From NCBI GenBank assembly GCA_902834555.1, contig CADFJN010000017.1, positions 1-55,340 on the forward strand: a stretch of DNA of 55,340 nucleotides, written 5' to 3'. A model generated the notes under the pieces. That model did not search any database. It was not told the origin of the DNA and was given only the letters and a program-made list of their open reading frames with translations. The stretch's first letter is position 1. Each line of letters begins with the position of its first letter. This document shows positions 45,209 through 53,058 of the stretch, in pieces. A program made the translations under genes and the position numbers. This stretch comes from Atopobiaceae bacterium (GTDB lineage Bacteria > Actinomycetota > Coriobacteriia > Coriobacteriales > Atopobiaceae).

Positions 45209-45967
45209 ATGCCCAGGCGCGGTCTCAGCGAGTCTGGTTACTACCATATCGTTGTGAGGAGCGCCGGGAAGGTGGCGCTCTTCGAGGATGATGCTGATCG
45301 CAGATATTATCTTCGGCTTCTCAAAGAAGCCCGCGACAAAACCGGCGCGCGAATCATCGCGTGGGTTCTCATGACCAACCATGTTCATCTCGTCGTCGAC
45401 TTTGGTGAGTCTCCGTCTTCTATTAGCGACTTCATGTTCAGCATCGACTTGCCCTACAGCAGATACTTCAACGCTCGAACTGGTCGTGAGGGCACTCTCT
45501 TTCAAGGAGGCTTCTGGAGCAAGCCAATTGTCGATGACGCGCAGCTCGTTGCAACGGTTTACTACGTACACATGAATCCAGAAGCTGCCGGAATAGCGCC
45601 TAGGCGCGACTATCGTTGGAGCAGCTACCAAGAGTACGCAGGAACCCATTGGGTAGTGGATACAAGCGCAATTCTCGAATACTTCGGAGGCTTTGATGCC
45701 TTCGATGGATATGAGGGAGCGCCGCGTGACGTTGTTTGGGATGCCACGCGGTCGGATTATGATGAGCGGCTTCAAGACGAAGATGCTCTTTTCCTGGCAA
45801 TGGGCCTAGCTGGCGTGAAAACCTCGAGCGAGCTTCGAGAAATCACTCGGTCCAGACGAGACGAAATCATTCGCCTCATGAGTCGCCATGGGCTGAGCGG
45901 CAAGACAATCGCACGAACCTGGGGAATTGGCACGTCGACGGTCTCGCGAATCCTGCGACGGGATTGA
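45209..45967 (+). CDS. REP-associated Y1 transposase (RAYT)
   Basis: A 252-residue HUH-type single-strand DNA nuclease (TnpA_REP). The metal-binding histidine pair is in MTNHVHLVV (residues about 56-64); the family block YSRYFNARTGREGTLFQGGF follows, and YVHMNPE is the catalytic-Tyr region. A C-terminal helix-turn-helix (GLSGKTIARTWGIGTSTVSRIL) probably binds the REP hairpins. Codon use (AGA, CGA, GAA, ATT) and a lower G+C than the neighbours point to horizontal origin. ATG follows GGGAGGGGG. The stop (CGG GAT TGA) is supplied by the right REP array. Confidence 0.9.
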   Translation: MPRRGLSESGYYHIVVRSAGKVALFEDDADRRYYLRLLKEARDKTGARIIAWVLMTNHVHLVVDFGESPSSISDFMFSIDLPYSRYFNARTGREGTLFQGGFWSKPIVDDAQLVATVYYVHMNPEAAGIAPRRDYRWSSYQEYAGTHWVVDTSAILEYFGGFDAFDGYEGAPRDVVWDATRSDYDERLQDEDALFLAMGLAGVKTSSELREITRSRRDEIIRLMSRHGLSGKTIARTWGIGTSTVSRILRRD

Positions 45968-46053
45968 TTTGCCGGGCAGTGGGATTGATTTGCCGGGCAA
46001 CGGAATCCCACTGCCCGGTAATGGAATCCCGTTGCCGGGGAAGTTAATCCCGC
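45959..46053. repeat. REP array, right (4 x 21 bp)
   Basis: Units begin at 45960, 45981, 46002 and 46023; the first two read GGGATTGATTTGCCGGGCA, the last two are their inverse with small changes, ending TTAATCCCGCG. It mirrors the left array around the RAYT gene. It contains the stop codons of the RAYT (45965-45967) and of the convergent TelA gene (46044-46046). Confidence 0.9.
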
Positions 46054-47198
46054 GAGGCTTCGAGGAGCTTGGCCTTGAGCTCTTCCTCGATCTGCGTGAG
46101 CTCGCCCTCGGCCTGGCGGCGCTTCTCTCGGCCTTCCGCCTGCACGCGCTTGACCTCGTCAAGCGTCGAGATGAGCTGCTCGTTGGTGTGCTTGAGTGTC
46201 TCGATGTCCACCACTCCGCGCTCTGCCTCGCGGGCGGCGTCAACGGTAGCCACCTTGAGCTTGTCGGCATTCTTCTTGAGAAGCTCGTTGGTCATATCGG
46301 CAACCTCGCGCTGGGCGCGGGCGGCCTGTGTGGCGTGCTCAATGCCCAGGGCGATGACCATCTGGTTCTTCCAGAGCGGGATGGTGTTGACCACCGTTGA
46401 CTGGATCTTCTCGGCCATCACCGCGTCGGAGTTCTGGACCATGCGAATCTGCGGAGCCGTCTGGAGGGCCACCTGGCGCGTAAGCTCAAGGTCGTAGATG
46501 CGCTTCTCGAAGCGGTCGCACTTCTGCGCCAGGTCGCGCGCCGCCTGGGCGTCCTCGGCGAGGCCCGTCTGTGCCGCCTTGGCCTGGAGCTGGGCGAGCT
46601 CGCCACTGCGCACCTGCTCGAGCTTCTCCTTGCCGGCCACCACGTACATCGTGAGCTCCTTGAAGTACGCCTCGTTCAGCGCGTAGAGCTGGTCGAGCGT
46701 GGCGATGTCCTTGAGGAGCGTGCGCTGGTGGCCCTCGAGGGTGTCCGAGATTTCGCGCACGTTCTTCTCGACTGCGGTGTAGCGCGTGCGCAGCGCCTCA
46801 AGGTTGTTCTTCGCCTTGTGGAAGATGGCGAGAGGCCCGGACTTCTCCTGCTTGTCGGGATCGAAGTCCTTGAGCGTCACGATGAGCGAGCTGATGTCAT
46901 TGCCAATCTCGCCAAGGTCATTGTTGCGCACGCCGGCCAGGGCGCGCTCGGAGAACTCGGACACCTTGCGCTGGGAGCCCACGCCGTAGGAGAGGACGCC
47001 TGCGGTGTCCGTGATGTCGATCTTCTCGAGAAAGGACTCGACCTTCTCGCGCTCGGCTGGCGAGAGGGACTGGGAGGCATCCTCTGCCGGCACAGGCGTT
47101 GTGGCAGGGGCAGGGTCTGACGTCGAAGGCTTGGGATCGCCAAACTCCAGCTCGGGCTCGGGGATGTCTATATCGAAGTCCTGCGTGCTGTCAGCCAT
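46044..47198 (-). CDS. TelA/YaaN-family toxic anion resistance protein
   Basis: A 384-residue, mostly alpha-helical TelA (PF05816) protein: IDIPEPELEFGDPKP N-terminus, IDITDTAGVLSYGVGSQRKVSEFSE core, long coiled-coil middle, and QIRMVQNSDAVMAEKIQSTVVNTIPLWKNQ, a TelA hallmark. Members give tellurite or bacteriocin tolerance and sit with XpaC; here XpaC is on the opposite side, separated by the RAYT/REP element. The ATG at 47198 follows TGGAGGAAGC. Its last codons are CGG GAT TAA in the REP array. Confidence 0.88.
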   Translation of the reverse strand: MADSTQDFDIDIPEPELEFGDPKPSTSDPAPATTPVPAEDASQSLSPAEREKVESFLEKIDITDTAGVLSYGVGSQRKVSEFSERALAGVRNNDLGEIGNDISSLIVTLKDFDPDKQEKSGPLAIFHKAKNNLEALRTRYTAVEKNVREISDTLEGHQRTLLKDIATLDQLYALNEAYFKELTMYVVAGKEKLEQVRSGELAQLQAKAAQTGLAEDAQAARDLAQKCDRFEKRIYDLELTRQVALQTAPQIRMVQNSDAVMAEKIQSTVVNTIPLWKNQMVIALGIEHATQAARAQREVADMTNELLKKNADKLKVATVDAAREAERGVVDIETLKHTNEQLISTLDEVKRVQAEGREKRRQAEGELTQIEEELKAKLLEASRD

Positions 47199-47324
47199 GC
47201 TTCCTCCAGAGGTCTGGGCGCGTGCGTGCGCGATGCATTGCAGCAATTCTACCCTGTAGGGCAGGACGCTAGGCGAGAAGGGCGGAGCGGTCCCGCGTGC
47301 GGAGAGGGACGTACGAAAGGCTTG

Positions 47325-47350
47325 CCCGGGCGTCATTCTGGCGCCCGTGG
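47325..47350. repeat. TCATT-loop hairpin, copy 3
   Basis: CGGGCG/CGCCCG with loop TCATTCTGG, extended outward by interrupted GCC/GGC pairs. Confidence 0.5.
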
Positions 47351-47365
47351 GCGCGTTGCCGCATC

Positions 47366-47430
47366 GATTCCGTACGAAAAGGTCTCTCGGGCGAGAAATC
47401 GGCGCCGGAGGGCGCGTCTCGTACGGAATC
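47366..47430. repeat. 12-bp inverted repeat
   Basis: GATTCCGTACGA (47366-47377) and TCGTACGGAATC (47419-47430) are perfect inverted repeats separated by 41 bases. Confidence 0.8.
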
Positions 47431-47446
47431 CCGTCCAAACCTCTTG

Positions 47447-47471
47447 CTCGTGCGTCATTTTCTCGCCCGAG
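47447..47471. repeat. TCATT-loop hairpin, copy 4
   Basis: CTCGTGCG/CGCCCGAG (one mismatch) around TCATTTTCT; flanked on the left by ATCCCGTC..ACCT as at 53-72, so it and copy 1 derive from a common unit. Confidence 0.6.
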
Positions 47472-47541
47472 GCGCGTTTTCCGTTGAAGCGCCTGCCGCA
47501 CCTCCCACCACGCTTGCCGCCGTGCGGCCCGTGCCCTCGTG

Positions 47542-48219
47542 CTACTCGCTCTCGGTGTCTCGATACGTGAAGTCCAGCGTGTAGGTGTCCTTCTCGAAAG
47601 CGGCGTTGAAGATCTGCGTCAACTGGCCCTCGGCGTTCGTCTTGGCCTCGTCGAGAAGCCCGCCGGCAACGGCCTCCTCCTCGCTTCTCTCGACGCACTG
47701 TCTGCGAAAGGCGTCGGAGTCCTCCACCGTGATGGGGTTGAAGATGTTGTTGTTCTCCTCGAGCACGCCGCTCTTGTCCATGTCGGGCGTGTTCGAGATG
47801 ATGTAGGGCTGGTCAAGCGTCACGTGGAGCAGCGATTGGTCCGCCTCGTCCTGCTCGAACTCCGCAGTGGAGAGGTCTACGCCTGCCTTGATGGTGCCCG
47901 TATAGCGATACCAGAAGCTCTTCTGGGTGAACGGAACGTCAAAGAGGTCAAGGAAGTCGCGGTTGGAGTCTGTCACCTTGTCGACTATGGCATAGTCCTG
48001 CGACGCGCTTACCAGCTCGCCCTCCTCTTGCACGCGCGAGAAGACCACGCTGGGGGAGAGGGTCTGGACGGTGGGCTGGGTCTGCTCGGGCTGGGGGGCC
48101 ACCAGGGGATAGATGCGCGCATAGAGGAACGCGCCAAGAACGACTCCCACAATGAGAACGACAAGCCATACCTTCCACTCACGCAGGATCGCCTTGATGC
48201 GTTTTTCCGGCTTCTCCAT
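47542..48219 (-). CDS. DUF4230 membrane-anchored protein
   Basis: A 225-residue protein with an N-terminal basic segment and one membrane helix (about 15-35: WKVWLVVLIVGVVLGAFLYA), then an extracellular DUF4230 domain (SPSVVFSRVQEEGELVSASQDYAIVDK, FWYRYTGTIKAGVDLS, and VTLDQPYII), a family of unknown function. It starts at 48219 after GGAGGCACAG and overlaps the MerR gene by 41 bases, so the two are co-expressed. TelA lies downstream on the same strand across the 343-base gap. Confidence 0.8.
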   Translation of the reverse strand: MEKPEKRIKAILREWKVWLVVLIVGVVLGAFLYARIYPLVAPQPEQTQPTVQTLSPSVVFSRVQEEGELVSASQDYAIVDKVTDSNRDFLDLFDVPFTQKSFWYRYTGTIKAGVDLSTAEFEQDEADQSLLHVTLDQPYIISNTPDMDKSGVLEENNNIFNPITVEDSDAFRRQCVERSEEEAVAGGLLDEAKTNAEGQLTQIFNAAFEKDTYTLDFTYRDTESE

Positions 48220-48766
48220 CTGTGCCTCCTTCGTTGTTGTCCACGTGGACATCACTGGGTGCTCCCATAAGCTCTTGAAGCAACTCCTCGCCTGGTGCGT
48301 CGTCTTCCGACGGAGGAGCATGTCCGGGACCCAGCGAGGCCCGGCCTAGTTCTTGCGCGTGGTCGTGTATCAGCGAGAGTTGCTGCGTCCTTGTCGGCTC
48401 TGCGCCAATTGCGGCGGCAAGCGCCTCCGCGCGAACGAGGCGGTCTTCAATGACTTCCAGCTGCTCGGAGAGCCTCTCTGCCTCGACATCAAGGAGTTGC
48501 GACAACGTGTGGCCAGCCGTGTCATCCCGAAGCTGCTCGGCTGCCTGCGAGAGCGTGAGGCCTTCCCGGCGCTTCTGTGCGAGAAGGAAGAGCACTGCCA
48601 GGTCGCGCTCGTCGTAGGTGCGGCGACCCCAGCTGCCATCGCTTGGCTTGAGGACTCCCATGCCGCCGCGGCCTTGGTAGCAGGCACGCTGTATGTCGCG
48701 ACGCGATAGCCCCACGAGCCGCTCGACCTCGGCAATCTTCCAGCCACGGCGTTTTGTAGCCCCCAT
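48179..48766 (-). CDS. MerR-family transcriptional regulator
   Basis: A 195-residue regulator. The winged helix-turn-helix (about 8-75: WKIAEVERLVGLSRRDIQRACYQ..RTYDERDLAVLFLLAQ) is MerR-type, then a coiled-coil dimer helix (about 85-140). The C-terminal tail is long and acidic with no cysteine, so a metal-sensing role is unlikely. GGAGGTGAGCAC precedes the ATG. A 19-bp palindrome lies 29 bases upstream of its start (48795-48813), a good autoregulatory operator. Confidence 0.85.
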   Translation of the reverse strand: MGATKRRGWKIAEVERLVGLSRRDIQRACYQGRGGMGVLKPSDGSWGRRTYDERDLAVLFLLAQKRREGLTLSQAAEQLRDDTAGHTLSQLLDVEAERLSEQLEVIEDRLVRAEALAAAIGAEPTRTQQLSLIHDHAQELGRASLGPGHAPPSEDDAPGEELLQELMGAPSDVHVDNNEGGTDGEAGKTHQGDPA

Positions 48767-48794
48767 GTGCTCACCTCCTCTTGATTAACCAAAC

Positions 48795-48813
48795 CTGTTC
48801 AACAGTTGAACAG
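48795..48813. promoter_or_regulatory. 19-bp perfect palindrome, candidate MerR operator
   Basis: CTGTTCAACAGTTGAACAG is a perfect palindrome with 9-bp arms around a central A. MerR proteins bind such sites in the spacer between -35 and -10; a plausible -35 TTGCTG lies beside it on the minus strand, but no convincing -10 was found. Confidence 0.65.
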
Positions 48814-48973
48814 CAATCGAGATGCACTTTCGTGCGGTCATCGGATGCTGTTGCTTCTTCTAAAGGAGGAGTGATTTTCTTGCGACCCGGGGGCGCCGAC
48901 GTCTGTGCCCTCGCCTGCGTCCCCGGGTTGCCGCCGTTCCCGGCCCGGGCCGCTGCTGTCCCCGCTCAGCCTC

Positions 48974-49058
48974 GCGTTTCTTATCGGTATCCGAGAATTG
49001 CGACCACTGCAACCTGCGGAAACGCTGTGCCCGCTTCTCGGAAACCGATAACGAACGC
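48974..49058 (+). repeat. 37-nt-loop GNRA hairpin element, copy C
   Basis: 24-base arms (21 paired) enclose a 37-base loop (48998-49034) with the core CTGCGGAAACG at 49014-49024. Stem sequence (TTATCGGTATCCGAGAA) is unrelated to copies A and B, while loop length and core are the same, so the pairing and not the stem sequence is conserved. Confidence 0.75.
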
Positions 49059-49291
49059 CCGGGTGGGCGGGTGAGCAGACGGATGGAGGTCCCGACTTTC
49101 CGTGCGGGCTCATCTCAGGGATGTCAGTCCTTCTCGGCGTATTTATTGCGCGAAATTCCTGAGAATTTATCAACCAACAGGGAAAATGCGCCTCGGGCGA
49201 GAAATAACGTGCAATAACTGCGGGCGAGAATCGATTGGCGCCCGGGATGACCGCTGGCATAGCACCTGGTATGACGCCCGGCCGTGGAGGT
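49059..49291. other. non-coding gap between the two hairpin elements
   Basis: No convincing gene; G+C drops near 49130-49180 and fragments such as TTTATTGCGCGAAATTCC, similar to the ATTATTGCGCG after 31772, suggest decayed repeats. Confidence 0.4.
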
Positions 49292-49360
49292 TAGCTCCTT
49301 TTCTTAAACTTGGTATCGGTGACCTGCGGAAACGCGGCGTCGGTTTAAGAAAAAGAGCTA
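49292..49360 (+). repeat. 37-nt-loop GNRA hairpin element, copy B
   Basis: An 18-bp stem TAGCTCCTTTTCTTAAAC/GTTTAAGAAAAAGAGCTA (one C-A mismatch) around a loop; counted from the same 16-bp position as copy A, the loop is 37 bases. The core CTGCGGAAACG is at 49324-49334 in an inner 8-bp hairpin capped by GAAA. The stem is almost that of copy A. Confidence 0.75.
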
Positions 49361-49589
49361 TTCTCCGCGGAAGGTGGGTCTAGAAGGGGCAGAGGGCGGG
49401 TGCCGAGAAGGCCATGGTGCCGGCGCCGAGAGGGGCGTCGCCTCGGTACCGCCACTCCGCCGGTGCACCACAGCTGCGGCCCGCCTCGCCCGCTCCCGCT
49501 GTGTGTCCAGCAGGTTCCGCATCCCTGCCATACACGGGGATACCTGCTAGAATCGACAGGCTATGCAAAGGAGCGAGAAGGGGCTTCAC
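49361..49589 (+). promoter_or_regulatory. leuS leader and promoter
   Basis: TAGAAT (49548-49553) is the likely -10; transcription would start near 49560. A ribosome site AAGGGG precedes the ATG at 49590. No T-box was identified on the plus strand here. Confidence 0.45.
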
Positions 49590-52154
49590 ATGTGCGACAG
49601 CACTCAGCAGAATGACTTCGAGGTGCCTGCCTACGACGCGCAGGCCATAGAGACCAAGTGGCAGAAGACCTGGGAAGACGAGGAGCTCTACAAGACCGAC
49701 GAGGACCCCTCCAAGCCCAAGAAGTACGTACTCGAGATGTTCCCGTATCCCTCGGGTGACCTCCACATGGGCCACGCGCGCAACTACACCATCGGTGACG
49801 CTATGGCCCGCCAGGCCCGTATGCGCGGCTATGACGTGCTGCACCCCATGGGCTTCGACGCCTTTGGCCTCCCTGCCGAGAACGCGGCCATCAAGCACCA
49901 CACGCAGGCTGCCAAGTGGACCTACCAGAACATCGCGCAGGCCGTCAAGACCATGAAGCGCATGGGCTTCTCGTACGACTACGACCGCATGTTCAACACC
50001 TGTGACCCCGAGTACTACAAGTGGGGCCAGTGGATGTTCATCGAGATGTGGAAGCGCGGCCTGGCGTATCGCGCTACCAGCCCCGTGAACTGGTGCCCCA
50101 CCTGCAAGACGGTCCTCGCCAACGAGCAGGTCGTCGAGGGCCGCTGCTGGCGCTGCGGCTCCATCCCCGAGAAGCGCGAGCTCTCCCAGTGGTACCTCAA
50201 GATCACCGACTACGCCCAGGAGCTCCTCGATGACCTCGACAAGCTCACCGGCTGGCCGGAGAACGTCAAGGCTCAGCAGCGCAACTGGATCGGTCGCTCC
50301 GAGGGCGCCGAGATCGACTTCAAGCTGGCCGCCGAGGACGGCGTGACGCCCACCGACCGCACGATCTCCGTCTTCACCACGCGCGCCGACACCATCTTTG
50401 GCGTCTCGTTCATGGTGCTCCCGCCCGAGAGCGACCTTGCCGCCGAGCTCGTCAAGGGCACCCAGTACGAGGCCGACTATCTGCGACTCAAGGAGGCAAC
50501 CGAGAAGGTCTCCTCTGTGGACCGCCAGGGCTCCGCGCGCGAGAAGCACGGCGTCTTCACCGGCCGCTACGTGATCAACCCCGTGACGGGCAAGCCCGCC
50601 CCGCTGTGGGTTGCCGACTACGTCCTTCTCGACTACGGCACCGGCGCCGTGATGGGCGTCCCCTGCGGTGACCAGCGCGACTTCGACTTCGCTCGCAAGT
50701 ACGGCCTGCCCATCCCGCCGATCATCTGCCAGAAGGAAGATCCCCTCTACGACGAGCTCAAGGACGAGCGCGAGCTGCGCGTGACCAACGTCGACTGGGA
50801 CCAGGCCATGGCCGCCGAGGGCTACCTCGTGCAGTCCGGCCAGTTCACGGGCATGAAGGGCGGCAAGCACTCCGAGGCCGTCGACGCCATCGTCGCCTGG
50901 CTCGAGGAGCACGGCTGTGGCCGCACCAAGGTGCAGTTCCGCCTGCGCGACTGGCTCATCAGCCGCCAGCGCTACTGGGGCAACCCCATCCCCATGGTCC
51001 ACTGCGACTGCTGTGGTGACGTGCCCGTGCCCGAGGACCAGCTGCCGGTGCGCCTGCCCGACAACCTCGACCTAGGCGCCGGCGAGACGCTCGCCGAGTG
51101 CCCCGAGTTCTACGAGACCACCTGCCCCAAGTGCGGCAAGCCGGCCAAGCGCATCACCGACACCATGGACACCTTCACGTGCTCCAGCTGGTACTACCTG
51201 CGCTACACCGACCCCCACAACGACAAGGCCCCCTTCTCCAAGGAGGCCGTGGACCGCTGGATGCCTGTCGACAACTACATCGGCGGCATCGAGCACGCAA
51301 TTCTCCACCTGCTCTACTCGCGCTTCTGGACCAAGGTCCTGCGCGACATGGGCATGGTTGACGTGGACGAGCCCTTCACCAACCTGCTCTGCCAGGGTAT
51401 GGTCAAGGACGAGAATGGCGACACCATGTCCAAGTCCAAGGGCAACGTGGTCCCGCCCTCCAGCGTGATCGACCCCTACGGTGCGGACACCATGCGCCTG
51501 GCCATCCTCTTCGTGGCTCCGCCCGAGAAGGACTTCGACTGGGACCCCGAGGCTGTCGCGGGCGCCAACCGCTTCATCAAGCGCGCCTGGCGCGTGGTGT
51601 GGCTGCTCTCGCACGGCGCCAAGAGGGGAGAGGTCGACCCCGCAAAGCTCTCCGGAGCTGACGCAGAGCTCAACCGCGCCCTCCACGAGCTGGGCATCAA
51701 GTGCACGAACGACTTTGACCGTGGCCAGTTCAACACGGCCATCTCCGCCTCGATGGAGCTTGTGAACGCGGCGTCCAAGTACGTGAACGACGTCCCCGAG
51801 GACAAGCGCGACGCCGCCCTCGCCTGGCGCGTGGCCCACGACATCGTGACCATGCTGGCCCCCATCTGCCCGCACTGGGCCGAAGAGCTCTTCCACGAGG
51901 CGCTGGGCCTTACCGGCTCCGTCTACAACGAGCCCTGGCCAGAGTTTGACGCCGAGCAGGCCAAGAGCGACATGGTCGAGATCGCGGTCCAGATCAAGGG
52001 CAAGGTCCGTGCCCGCATCCAGGTGGCTGCCGACGCCTCCAAGGAGGAGCTCGAGGCCGCGGCACGCGAGGCGGTGGCCGAGCAGATCGCCGGCAAGACC
52101 GTGAAGAAGGTCGTCGTGGTGCCCGGACGCCTGGTGAACATCGTCGCCATCTAG
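49590..52154 (+). CDS. leuS: leucyl-tRNA synthetase
   Basis: A class I synthetase of 854 residues. HIGH motif HMGHARNY near 59, KMSKS as TMSKSKGNV (about 612-618), with the CP1 editing domain between and a C-terminal anticodon-binding domain. ATG 49590 is preferred over 49563 because it follows AAGGGG; the latter lies at the predicted transcription start. A hairpin at 52194-52223 follows. Confidence 0.94.
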   Translation: MCDSTQQNDFEVPAYDAQAIETKWQKTWEDEELYKTDEDPSKPKKYVLEMFPYPSGDLHMGHARNYTIGDAMARQARMRGYDVLHPMGFDAFGLPAENAAIKHHTQAAKWTYQNIAQAVKTMKRMGFSYDYDRMFNTCDPEYYKWGQWMFIEMWKRGLAYRATSPVNWCPTCKTVLANEQVVEGRCWRCGSIPEKRELSQWYLKITDYAQELLDDLDKLTGWPENVKAQQRNWIGRSEGAEIDFKLAAEDGVTPTDRTISVFTTRADTIFGVSFMVLPPESDLAAELVKGTQYEADYLRLKEATEKVSSVDRQGSAREKHGVFTGRYVINPVTGKPAPLWVADYVLLDYGTGAVMGVPCGDQRDFDFARKYGLPIPPIICQKEDPLYDELKDERELRVTNVDWDQAMAAEGYLVQSGQFTGMKGGKHSEAVDAIVAWLEEHGCGRTKVQFRLRDWLISRQRYWGNPIPMVHCDCCGDVPVPEDQLPVRLPDNLDLGAGETLAECPEFYETTCPKCGKPAKRITDTMDTFTCSSWYYLRYTDPHNDKAPFSKEAVDRWMPVDNYIGGIEHAILHLLYSRFWTKVLRDMGMVDVDEPFTNLLCQGMVKDENGDTMSKSKGNVVPPSSVIDPYGADTMRLAILFVAPPEKDFDWDPEAVAGANRFIKRAWRVVWLLSHGAKRGEVDPAKLSGADAELNRALHELGIKCTNDFDRGQFNTAISASMELVNAASKYVNDVPEDKRDAALAWRVAHDIVTMLAPICPHWAEELFHEALGLTGSVYNEPWPEFDAEQAKSDMVEIAVQIKGKVRARIQVAADASKEELEAAAREAVAEQIAGKTVKKVVVVPGRLVNIVAI

Positions 52155-52193
52155 ACGAGAAGCTTTGCGTCGACGTAGGCTGGTACGTGTCAT

Positions 52194-52223
52194 GGCGGGC
52201 TCGGCACACAAGCCGGGCCCGCC
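52194..52223 (+). terminator. 12-bp hairpin after leuS
   Basis: GGCGGGCTCGGC pairs with GCCGGGCCCGCC (one G-U) around ACACAA, but no T-run follows. Confidence 0.5.
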
Positions 52224-52255
52224 ACTCGTAGGTACCCTCTTCCCGGAGCATGCAT

Positions 52256-52903
52256 ATGCGCGTTGACCTTCACATCATGCCTCTTACGGACCCTCCAGCA
52301 GACTGGACCTCTCACTTGGGCCTCGTTTGTCCGCGCTACCAGGGGAAGGCAAAGACAAATGCTCCGGAGCCAACGCGGTTGGGCGAGTTCGCAGCGGGGC
52401 TTCTCCTGGCGGCCGTGCTGGGCGTTCGCTCGGATGACGCGCTTGCGCTGGGGCCTGAGGGCAAGCCGGAGCTGGCCACGGGTTTCCCGCACATTGGGCT
52501 TTCGCACGATGATGGGATGGCCGTTCTTGCTATTGCCTCCGGCGTGGTGGGCGTGGACGTGGAGGAGGTGCCAGCCCAGTACGGCAGGCTCCAGCGAGAC
52601 GCCCTACGGAGGGTGCTCTCGGCCGAGGAGCTGGCGAAGACGGAGGCCTCGCCAGACCCAGCTATGGCATTCGCGCTTGCATGGACACGCGTGGAGGCCG
52701 TGCTCAAGGCAGATGGCCGCGGCTTTGCCTTCGACGTGCGAGGAGGGCAGCTCCCTCAGGGCTGGCAGACCGCGCACACGCTGGTAGACGGCTACGCGGT
52801 GACCTGCGCCACCCGAGAAGAGCCAGCACCTCTCGTCCACCGCCTTGGCATGCGCGAGGCCATCTCGCTTCTCGAGGGCGAGCAGAGCGCGCACAAGCAC
52901 TAA
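52256..52903 (+). CDS. 4'-phosphopantetheinyl transferase (Sfp-type)
   Basis: A 215-residue Sfp-superfamily enzyme converting an apo carrier protein to its holo form with coenzyme A. The Mg-binding pair in GVDVEE (about 99) and WTRVEAVLK (about 142) match Sfp; the Lys before the conserved Glu is replaced by Val, while the Glu and the following Lys are kept. Start at ATG 52256 (GGAG seven bases upstream). It is 155 bases ahead of a carrier protein gene, the probable substrate. Confidence 0.82.
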   Translation: MRVDLHIMPLTDPPADWTSHLGLVCPRYQGKAKTNAPEPTRLGEFAAGLLLAAVLGVRSDDALALGPEGKPELATGFPHIGLSHDDGMAVLAIASGVVGVDVEEVPAQYGRLQRDALRRVLSAEELAKTEASPDPAMAFALAWTRVEAVLKADGRGFAFDVRGGQLPQGWQTAHTLVDGYAVTCATREEPAPLVHRLGMREAISLLEGEQSAHKH

Positions 52904-53058
52904 TCGCGTCGGTCCCTCTCGGCGTTCCTTTGCACTGATGCACAATGCGCCGGTGGCCCCATGGCCCCAATTTGAATCCCCTTACATTGCCCGGCCATGC
53001 GTCCGGCCCCAAACTCATACGTGTAAGAAGCTTTATCGACGCCGCGAAAGGGGCAGAC

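Larger units (their letters stand above)
47199..47541. other. repeat-rich gap between TelA and the DUF4230 gene
   Basis: No convincing gene. It holds two TCATT-loop hairpins (47325-47350 and 47447-47471) and a 12-bp inverted repeat GATTCCGTACGA (47366-47377)/TCGTACGGAATC (47419-47430) enclosing another GGCGAGAAATCGGCGCC region. A third of the stretch is palindromic DNA. Confidence 0.6.

Noticed and set aside
49440..49470. T-box-like GGCGGTACCGAGG on the minus strand upstream of leuS
   Set aside because: No minus-strand gene begins nearby, and no specifier or full stem I could be identified; coincidental similarity is likely.
49380..51002. 540-codon minus-strand open frame over leuS
   Set aside because: Antisense to strong LeuS motifs, no family match recognised.
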